Positions 58,372-64,000 of a stretch of DNA of 64,000 nt are shown here, piece after piece. Within the stretch, counting starts at the first letter, position 1. Each line of letters starts with the position of its first letter. The stretch comes from Kitasatospora phosalacinea (GTDB taxonomy: Bacteria; Actinomycetota; Actinomycetes; Streptomycetales; Streptomycetaceae), in contig NZ_BSSA01000033.1 of the NCBI RefSeq assembly GCF_030268885.1, positions 33,550-97,549 on the forward strand, written 5' to 3'. The translations under genes were made by a program, and so were the position numbers. Below the pieces are notes generated by a model, which worked only from the letters and a program-made list of their open reading frames with translations, did no database searches and was not told where the DNA came from.

Positions 58372-59721
58372 ATGTCCGGAACCGGGCTCAGCACCGGGAA
58401 GACGGTCACCAGGCGCGCGGGGGCGGGGGCGGAGGTGCCGCTGCGGTGGGTGTGGCTGGCGGCCTGGCCGATCACCGCCGTCTTCGTGCTGTCGAACGCG
58501 GCGACCCCGCTGTACGCGCTGTGGCAGCGCGACCTCGGGTTCTCCAGGGGCACCCTGACCGTGGTGTTCGCCTGCTACGTCGTCGGGCTGCTCGGCTCGC
58601 TGCTGGTCTCCGGCGTGCTCTCCGACCGGATCGGGCGCCGACCGGTGCTGCTCCCGGCGCTGGGCCTGGCCCTCGCCGCCTGCCTGGTCTTCGCGACGGC
58701 CGGGAGCGTGGCCGCGCTGGTCGTGGCGCGCCTGTTCACCGGGGTCGCGGTGGGCGCGGTGGTCTCGGCGGGCATGGCCGCGGTCACCGACGTCGCGGGG
58801 CCGGGGCGCCGGCGGACGGCCGCGCTGCTGGCCTCCTGCGCGATGGTCCTCGGCGCCGGGCTCGGACCACTGCTGGCGGGGGCGCTCTCGGAGCTGGCGC
58901 CGGGGCCGACGGTCACCGTGTTCGCGGTCGAGGCCGTGCTGTTGGCGAGCGCCGTCGCGGTGGTGCTGCGGATGCCCCTGCACCGCCCGGCGCCCGACGA
59001 CGCGACCCGGAGCGCGAACGGCGGTACGGCCGACGGTACGGGCCGGGGCCCGGGCAGCGGTACGGGCAGCGGTGCGGGCGGCTGGATCCGGGTGCCGCGG
59101 GTGCCGCGCGGTCGCGGGCGCCAACTCGCCCTGGGCGTCGCGGTGTTCGCCCCGGGCCTCACCGCCACCTCGTTCGTGCTCTCACTCGGCCCGTCCCTGC
59201 TCTCCGGCCTGCTGGGCACCACCAGCCGGATCGTCGCGGGCGCGACCGCCTTCGCGATGTTCCTCACCGCCACCGGCGTGCAGTTCGCCGTCCGGCGGCT
59301 GGGTCGCCGCGCGATCCTGACGGCCGGGGCCGCGGGCACCGCCCTGGGCATGCTGGCCCTGGCCGTCGCGGTGCGCTCCGGATCGGCCCCGGCGCTGGTC
59401 GCCGCCGCCCTGCTGGCCGGGGCCGGGCAGGGGCTGGGGCAGCTGGGCGGCCTGTCCCTGCTCAACTCCGCCGTCCCGCCGCGCCGCCTCGCCGAGGCCA
59501 ACGCCGCCCTGAACGTGGGCGGTTACCTCCCGGCCGGCCTGCTCCCCGTCTCGGCGGGCTACCTCAGCGACGCGGTCGGTCTGACCACGGGCACCACCGC
59601 CTTCGCCGCCGCCCTCGCCGCCCTGGCGCTCCTCGGCGCCGCCCTGGTCCTGGCCGCCCCGCGCAACGCCACCGACCCGCGCAGCGCCACCGACCCGCGC
59701 AGCACCACCGCCCCGTCCTGA
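58372..59721 (+). CDS. MFS efflux transporter
   Basis: 449 aa, twelve predicted helices. MFS motif A is present as SDRIGRRPVLL; ARLFTGVAVGAVVSAGMAAVTD follows in helix 4-5. A glycine-rich central loop (about 208-240). Probably exports a drug or metabolite sensed by the divergent ArsR-type regulator, with twin operators before it. Confidence 0.9.
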   Translation: MSGTGLSTGKTVTRRAGAGAEVPLRWVWLAAWPITAVFVLSNAATPLYALWQRDLGFSRGTLTVVFACYVVGLLGSLLVSGVLSDRIGRRPVLLPALGLALAACLVFATAGSVAALVVARLFTGVAVGAVVSAGMAAVTDVAGPGRRRTAALLASCAMVLGAGLGPLLAGALSELAPGPTVTVFAVEAVLLASAVAVVLRMPLHRPAPDDATRSANGGTADGTGRGPGSGTGSGAGGWIRVPRVPRGRGRQLALGVAVFAPGLTATSFVLSLGPSLLSGLLGTTSRIVAGATAFAMFLTATGVQFAVRRLGRRAILTAGAAGTALGMLALAVAVRSGSAPALVAAALLAGAGQGLGQLGGLSLLNSAVPPRRLAEANAALNVGGYLPAGLLPVSAGYLSDAVGLTTGTTAFAAALAALALLGAALVLAAPRNATDPRSATDPRSTTAPS

Positions 59722-59737
59722 CGCGCCGTCAGCCCGT

Positions 59738-59775
59738 CCGCCTCCCGGGCCCGGCCTCAGGCTCCCGGGAGGCGG
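59738..59775. terminator. Hairpin overlapping the end of the acyl-CoA dehydrogenase gene
   Basis: Perfect 12-bp arms CCGCCTCCCGGG and CCCGGGAGGCGG with a 14-nt loop. The right arm lies inside the last codons of the convergent gene. Confidence 0.55.
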
Positions 59776-61403
59776 TCGAGCAGGGCGGTGAAGTCGGTGG
59801 CCGGGGCGAGGGTGCCGAAGGCCAGGCCGTGGTCGCCCGCCAGCCGGGAGGCGCAGAAGGCGTCGGCGACGGCGGCGGGGGCGTGGCGGACCAGCAGGGC
59901 GCCCTGGAGCACCAGTGCGGCGCGTTCGATGACCCGGCGGGCGCCGGGTTGGGCGTCCGCGGTGGGGCGGAGTCCGGCGCGCAGGTCGCGCCAGGCGGCG
60001 TCGAGGCGGGGGTCGGCGCCCGCGGCGAGGTCGATCTCGGCGGCGAAGGCGTCGAGCGTCTCGGGTTCGCGGGCCAGGGCGCGCTGGAGGTCGAGGGCGG
60101 TGACGTTGCCGGAGCCCTCCCAGATGCTGTTGAGCGGGGCCTCGCGGTAGAGCCGGGGCAGGCCGGAGGCTTCGTCGTAGCCGTTGCCGCCGAGGCACTC
60201 CAACGCTTCGGCGACGGCGGCGGGTTGGCGCTTGCACACCCAGTACTTGGCGACGGCGGTGGCGATCCGCAGGAAGGCGCGTTCGGCGGCGTCGCCGCGC
60301 TGGGCGCGGTCGGCGGCTCCGGCCAGGCGCAGGGCGAGGGTGGTGGCGGCCTCGGATTCGAGCGACAGGTCGGCGAGGACGTTGCGCATCAGCGGCTGGT
60401 CGATCAGCAGGGCGCCGAAGGCGGCCCGGTGGCGGGCGTGGTGGGCGGCCTGGGCGAGGGCGGCGCGGGTGCCCGCGGCGGAGCCGAGGACGCAGTCGAG
60501 CCGGGTCATGGTGACCATCTCGATGATGGTGCGCACGCCCTTGCCCTCGGTGCCGACCAGCCAGGCCACGGTGTCGTCGAACTCGGGTTCGCTGCTGGCG
60601 TTGGCGCGGTTGCCGAGCTTGTCCTTGAGGCGCTGGATGCGGAAGGTGTTGCGTTCGCCGTCGGGCAGCACCCGCGGCACCAGGAAGCAGGACAGGCCGC
60701 CGGGCGCCTGGGCGAGGACCAGGAACAGGTCGTTCATCGGCGCGCTGGTGAACCACTTGTGGCCGCGCAGCCGCCAGCTGCCGTCGGGCTGCGGGGTGGC
60801 GGTGGTGGTGTTGGCGCGGACGTCGCTGCCGCCCTGCTTCTCGGTCATCCCCATCCCGGCGAGCAGTCCGCGCTTGCCCGCGGGGGCGCGCAGGCCGGGG
60901 TCGTACGTCCGGCTGGTGAGCAACGGCTCGTAGACGGCGGCGAGTTCGGGGGCGTGGCGGAGCGCGGGGACGACGGCGTACGTCATGGAGACGGGGCAGA
61001 GGTGGCCGGGTTCGAGGGTGGTGGCGACCATGAAGCCGGCGGCGCGGGCGACGTGGGCGCCGGGGCGGGGGTCGGCCCAGGCGGCTCCGGCCAGTCCGGC
61101 GCCGACCGAGAGGTCCATCAGGTGGTGGTAGGCGGGGTGGAACTCGACCTCGTCGACGCGGTGGCCGTAGCGGTCGTGGGTGCGCAGTTCGGGTTCGTGG
61201 CGGTTGGCCTGGTCGGCCCAGTGCTGGGCCCGTTCGCTGCCGGCCAGGCGGCCGAGGCGGTGCAGTTCCTCGCGGTGCCAGCCGGCGCCCTCGCGGTCGA
61301 GGCCCTCCAGCAGGACGGCGTCCCGGGCGACGTCGTGGCCGGTCAGCGGCGGTGCCTGGTTGGTGACCTGGTGGGTGACGGCGGTGGGGTGGCTGGCGGG
61401 CAC
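59757..61403 (-). CDS. AidB-like acyl-CoA dehydrogenase
   Basis: 548 aa. Acyl-CoA dehydrogenase fold with the FAD-contacting GMGMTEKQGGSDVRANTT and the helical C-terminus of the AidB subfamily (IWEGSGNVTALDLQRAL). AidB relatives bind DNA or act on unknown acyl substrates. GTG start with GGAGG upstream. It follows tetR after 31 bp, so it is likely one transcript and under TetR control. Confidence 0.9.
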   Translation of the reverse strand: MPASHPTAVTHQVTNQAPPLTGHDVARDAVLLEGLDREGAGWHREELHRLGRLAGSERAQHWADQANRHEPELRTHDRYGHRVDEVEFHPAYHHLMDLSVGAGLAGAAWADPRPGAHVARAAGFMVATTLEPGHLCPVSMTYAVVPALRHAPELAAVYEPLLTSRTYDPGLRAPAGKRGLLAGMGMTEKQGGSDVRANTTTATPQPDGSWRLRGHKWFTSAPMNDLFLVLAQAPGGLSCFLVPRVLPDGERNTFRIQRLKDKLGNRANASSEPEFDDTVAWLVGTEGKGVRTIIEMVTMTRLDCVLGSAAGTRAALAQAAHHARHRAAFGALLIDQPLMRNVLADLSLESEAATTLALRLAGAADRAQRGDAAERAFLRIATAVAKYWVCKRQPAAVAEALECLGGNGYDEASGLPRLYREAPLNSIWEGSGNVTALDLQRALAREPETLDAFAAEIDLAAGADPRLDAAWRDLRAGLRPTADAQPGARRVIERAALVLQGALLVRHAPAAVADAFCASRLAGDHGLAFGTLAPATDFTALLDRLPGA

Positions 61404-61434
61404 GGGGGCCTCCGGAGGGGGTGGGGGTGGGGTG

Positions 61435-62043
61435 TCAGCTGCGGGGGGCACCGGCGCAGCGCAGGGCCAGCGCGGTGAGGTCGGCGAGCAGGGCGTCGGT
61501 GTCGGCGTCCCCGGGCCCGCCCAGCGGGTCGACCAGGACCTCGCCGATGGCGCCGGTGAGCGCGGCGGCGGTGATCTCGCCGTTCTGGGCGGGCAGGGCG
61601 CCGGTGGCGACGCCCTCGTGGACCACCTCGGCGAACAGGGCGCGGTAGCGGCGGCGGAAGGCGAGGCGTTCGGCGCCGACGGCGGGTTCGGCGGGGGCGG
61701 CGAGCAGGGCGTGGGCGAGGCCGCGGTTCTCCAGGGCGCGGCGGGCGAACACCTCGACACCGCGGGCGAGCCGTTCGACCGGGTCGCCGGGGCCGTGCAG
61801 GACCTCGCCGAGCACCTCGACCTCGCGTCCGGCGGCGCGCCGGAACACCTCGACGGCGAGCGCCGCCTTGGACGGGAAGTGCTGGTACACCGATCCGGCG
61901 GCGATCCCCGCGGCGTCGGCGACGGCGGTCACGGACGCCTGCGACCAGCCGACCTCGGCGACGACCCGGGTGGCGCAGCCGACCAGGTGCTCCCTGGCGG
62001 CGGTGAGCCGGTGGATCTCGGCGGGGGTCTTCCGGTAGGCCAT
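61435..62043 (-). CDS. TetR-family regulator of the AidB-like gene
   Basis: 202 aa. N-terminal TetR HTH (about 12-60): AAREHLVGCATRVVAEVGWSQASVTAVADAAGIAAGSVYQHFPSKAALAVEVF. C-terminal ligand domain (about 70-200). ATG chosen over an in-frame start 15 codons upstream that would cover the operator at 62052. First gene of an operon with the acyl-CoA dehydrogenase. Confidence 0.9.
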   Translation of the reverse strand: MAYRKTPAEIHRLTAAREHLVGCATRVVAEVGWSQASVTAVADAAGIAAGSVYQHFPSKAALAVEVFRRAAGREVEVLGEVLHGPGDPVERLARGVEVFARRALENRGLAHALLAAPAEPAVGAERLAFRRRYRALFAEVVHEGVATGALPAQNGEITAAALTGAIGEVLVDPLGGPGDADTDALLADLTALALRCAGAPRS

Positions 62044-62051
62044 GAAAGAAG

Positions 62052-62065
62052 TGAACCACCGTTCA
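62052..62065. promoter_or_regulatory. TetR operator
   Basis: TGAAC-N4-GTTCA (TGAACCACCGTTCA), 5-bp arms of the kind often seen near acyl-CoA-linked TetR genes, 8 bp upstream of the tetR start. Confidence 0.5.
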
Positions 62066-62122
62066 TAGCTTCCGCCAAGGGGCCCCACCGGCCCGGCACG
62101 TCGGGAGGACGCGGCGCGCCCC

Positions 62123-62176
62123 GGCGCCGGACGGACGGCGGTTCGCCGCGGCGCCGGACGGACGGCGGTTCGCCGC
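62123..62176. repeat. Two perfect 27-bp tandem copies
   Basis: A 27-bp unit beginning GGCGCCGGACGG occurs twice in a row without mismatch, in the gap between tetR and the poly-lysine protein. No function is evident. Confidence 0.75.
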
Positions 62177-62311
62177 GGTGGTCACCCGGTCGTTACAGCG
62201 TCACAGTCTGGGAACGGGCCCTCGCGGACCCCTGTCCTGAGGGGTGCGGGGGCTGTCACAGTGGGCCGGTCGCAGGGCCGCGGGGGCCTGGCGGGAATGG
62301 GGTCGGGGCTG

Positions 62312-62662
62312 ATGAGGGGACGTCTGGCGGGCGTGCTGTTGGCGCTGGTGCTGGTGGGGGGCGGGGGTGTGGCGGCCGCGGGGACGGCGGAGGCGGCGGT
62401 GCCCCGGGCGGCTGCGGCTTCGACCCAGGTGGTGGCGGGCGGGCCGCAGGGGGACGTGGCGGGGACGGTCGGCGGCGGGGCCCGGGCCGCGGACGGGCAG
62501 CGGGTGCGGGAGGCCGTGCCGTTGGCGAAGAGCTCGGCGAAGAAGAAAAAGAAGAAGAAGTCCAAGGGCGCCCTGATCGGCTTCCTGCTGGTGTCGGTGC
62601 TGGTCGTGGTGGTCGTGGCGGTGCTGGTGTGGCTGGTGGTCCGGCGGATGCGCCGGTCCTGA
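62312..62662 (+). CDS. Secreted/membrane protein with poly-lysine stretch
   Basis: 116 aa. A signal peptide (about 1-28, ending GTAEA), an alanine/glycine-rich middle, a run of seven lysines (about 76-82, in SSAKKKKKKKSKG) and a C-terminal membrane helix (about 86-110) with an RRMRRS tail. The run lies directly before the helix. An ATG at 62297 is also possible. No family recognised. It is followed by a SpoIIE-type phosphatase gene. Confidence 0.65.
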   Translation: MRGRLAGVLLALVLVGGGGVAAAGTAEAAVPRAAAASTQVVAGGPQGDVAGTVGGGARAADGQRVREAVPLAKSSAKKKKKKKSKGALIGFLLVSVLVVVVVAVLVWLVVRRMRRS

Positions 62663-62737
62663 GGCCGGGTGCGCCGGTGCGGGGCGACTCCGTGTCGGAG
62701 CGGCCCGCCGGGGGCGTTCCCTGATGGACTGTCGGGC

Positions 62738-63877
62738 GTGTCCGCTCGTGGCGGCAGGGCCGCAGGAGAAGCAGGGCGTGCGCCCGTCGACAGCCTCCCC
62801 GGGGAGTGCGACGGGGGCGCGACGCCGCTGACGCGCGCGGTGGCGCTGGCGGGTGCGGTGCTGCTGTACGGGCTCGTCGTGGGCCTGCAGTACGGGACGG
62901 CCACCTGGCACCTGCCGTCCGTGCTGGTGGCGGTGCCGGCGGTGGTCGCGCTGGCCTTCGGGCCGCCGGTGATCGTCGGGGCGGCGGCCGTCGCGGTGGG
63001 CACCCGCTGGGTGTTCACCGGCTCCGAGCCGGGCCGCACCGGGGCGGCGGTGGGGACCACCGCGGTGATCCTCGGCATCGCGGTGCTCGGCTGTTTCGTG
63101 GTGCGCCGCCGGGAGCGGGCGGCGGCCCGGCTGGTGAGCGTCGCGACGGTCGCCGAGACGGCGCAGCGGGCGGTGCTGCGGCCGCTGCCCGCCGCGGTCG
63201 GGCCGTACGCGGTCGCCGCGGCGTACCGGGCGGCCGCCCGGTACGCCCGGATCGGCGGGGACCTGTACGCGGTGGCGGACACCCCGTCCGGGCTGCGCAC
63301 GCTGATCGGTGACGTGCGCGGGAAGGGCCTGGACGCGGTGGCCACCGCCGCGGTGGTGCTGGGCGCCTTCCACGAGGCCGTGCTGGACGCGCCGTCGCTG
63401 GGCGCCCTCGCCGGGCGGCTCGACACCAGCCTGCGCCGCTACCTGACCGATCCGGAGTCCTTCGTCACGGCGTTCCTGCTGGAGGCCGCCTCCGACGGCA
63501 CCGTGCGCGGGCTGTCCTGCGGGCACCCGGCGCCGCTGCTGCTGCACGGTGCGGCCGTCCGCGAGCTGCCGGTGCGGCCGGGCCTGCCGCTGGGGCTGCG
63601 CGACGGGGAGGCGCCCCCGGGCGCGTCCGCGGAGGCGCCCGTCACGCACCTGGCGCCGGGCGACACCCTGCTGCTGTACACCGACGGCCTCGCCGAGGCC
63701 CGCGACCGCAGCGGTGCGTTCTACCCGCTGCCCGCCCGGCTGGCCGCCTGCGCGGGCCTGCCGCCGCAGGAGCTGGTCGACCGGCTGCAGCAGGACGCCC
63801 ACGCGTTCGCGGGCGGCACCGAGGACGACGCGGCCCTGCTCGCCCTGACCTGGCACCTGCGTCCCCCCGCCGACTGA
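62738..63877 (+). CDS. Membrane-bound PP2C/SpoIIE-type protein phosphatase
   Basis: 379 aa from a GTG; no good ribosome site, so the start is uncertain. Three to four membrane helices (about 35-125), then a SpoIIE phosphatase domain (about 145-375) with GGDLYAV, GDVRGKGLDAV, GHPAPLLLHG, LLLYTDGLAEARD and DDAALLALTW, which hold the metal-binding aspartates. Dephosphorylates anti-anti-sigma factors in partner-switching pathways; no sigma or STAS gene adjoins. Confidence 0.8.
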   Translation: MSARGGRAAGEAGRAPVDSLPGECDGGATPLTRAVALAGAVLLYGLVVGLQYGTATWHLPSVLVAVPAVVALAFGPPVIVGAAAVAVGTRWVFTGSEPGRTGAAVGTTAVILGIAVLGCFVVRRRERAAARLVSVATVAETAQRAVLRPLPAAVGPYAVAAAYRAAARYARIGGDLYAVADTPSGLRTLIGDVRGKGLDAVATAAVVLGAFHEAVLDAPSLGALAGRLDTSLRRYLTDPESFVTAFLLEAASDGTVRGLSCGHPAPLLLHGAAVRELPVRPGLPLGLRDGEAPPGASAEAPVTHLAPGDTLLLYTDGLAEARDRSGAFYPLPARLAACAGLPPQELVDRLQQDAHAFAGGTEDDAALLALTWHLRPPAD

Positions 63878-63900
63878 GAAAGTGTGGGGTAATTGGCTAG

Positions 63901-64000
63901 CTACTGATCGTTGAGGTCGTCGGCGAGGCGGCGGGCTGCTTCGGTCTCGATGGGGCCGCGTGGTTCGATCTCCTCGCCGGCGAGGCGGGCGGCCATGAGG
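63901..64000 (-). CDS. Unidentified protein, 3' end only
   Basis: An open frame enters from the right edge and ends with TAG at 63901; the readable part is LMAARLAGEEIEPRGP followed by IETEAARRLADDLNDQ. No family recognised. It is charged and helical; too short to classify. The start lies outside the window unless the ATG at 63996 is used. Confidence 0.45.
   Translation of the reverse strand, partial: LMAARLAGEEIEPRGPIETEAARRLADDLNDQ

Noticed and set aside
1..64000. Prophage, integrative element or tRNA-linked attachment site.
   Set aside because: No integrase, phage structural genes, tRNA or flanking direct repeats were recognised; only an IS5 relic at 45802.

Overview
This window is a GC-rich (roughly 73-75%) piece of an actinomycete chromosome, most likely Streptomycetaceae (Streptomyces or Kitasatospora). 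Lineage clues: the ribE-ribM-ribAB-ribH-hisE-hisG order behind an FMN riboswitch, an SsgA-family sporulation protein, several CGNR zinc-finger regulators, an ECF41 sigma factor, FprA-type ferredoxin reductase, GTG starts and many 4-bp ATGA/GTGA overlaps. No rRNA, tRNA or CRISPR array was recognised. The window cuts one gene at each end.

Layout. 1-4.1 kb: end of a CbbX/SpoVK-type AAA+ ATPase, a DUF4230 membrane protein and two CorC/HlyC-type membrane proteins. 4.1-9.3 kb: a minus-strand run, riboswitch-ribE-ribM-ribAB-ribH then hisE-hisG and a PH-domain membrane protein. 9.4-13.7 kb: a DUF4242 protein, a PPOX-type flavoprotein, FprA, a CGNR regulator and a phosphoesterase. 13.7-17.9 kb: a probable metal or persulfide response group (CtaG-like protein, DUF302 protein, MMPL exporter, small cysteine-rich protein); two of its promoters carry CsoR-type boxes. 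18-25 kb: housekeeping and repair-type enzymes (HAD hydrolase, ADP-ribosylglycohydrolase, SRAP/HMCES, aldo-keto reductase), an FhuF-like reductase, a metal-receptor protein and a relic of 4-hydroxy-2-oxovalerate aldolase. 25-27.6 kb: a second CGNR regulator divergent from an imine-reductase-like oxidoreductase and a DMT-transporter/SnoaL fusion, with two copies of an operator between them. 27.6-31 kb: a secreted three-CBM25 alpha-amylase.

31-38 kb holds a frameshifted MFS gene, a hemerythrin, a PucR-type regulator, an SsgA-like protein and a MarR/ABC drug-export operon. 38-46 kb holds two related lipoproteins, a coiled-coil/transglycosylase protein, a TPR-like protein, a kinase-fold protein and a PadR/membrane-protein operon. 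46-51.5 kb holds an FMN reductase, ThpR, a HEAT-repeat protein and an oxidoreductase-ECF41 operon. 51.5-55.3 kb is an arsenic island (arsC, arsR, acr3, a second arsR, arsO). 55.3-64 kb holds a CebR-boxed secreted glycoside hydrolase with a CBM2, an ArsR/MFS divergent pair with twin operators, TetR plus an AidB-like acyl-CoA dehydrogenase, a poly-lysine membrane protein and a SpoIIE-type phosphatase.

The main theme is many small self-contained regulator-target modules whose operators can be read directly as inverted repeats. Two genes (17954-18515 and 31294-32509) are each broken by one extra base in a G/C homopolymer, which is either real decay or an assembly error. No clearly new multi-gene system stands out. 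The best candidates for undescribed biology are the CsoR-boxed DUF302/MMPL/cysteine-rich-peptide operons, the CGNR twin-operator module and the coiled-coil/transglycosylase protein.
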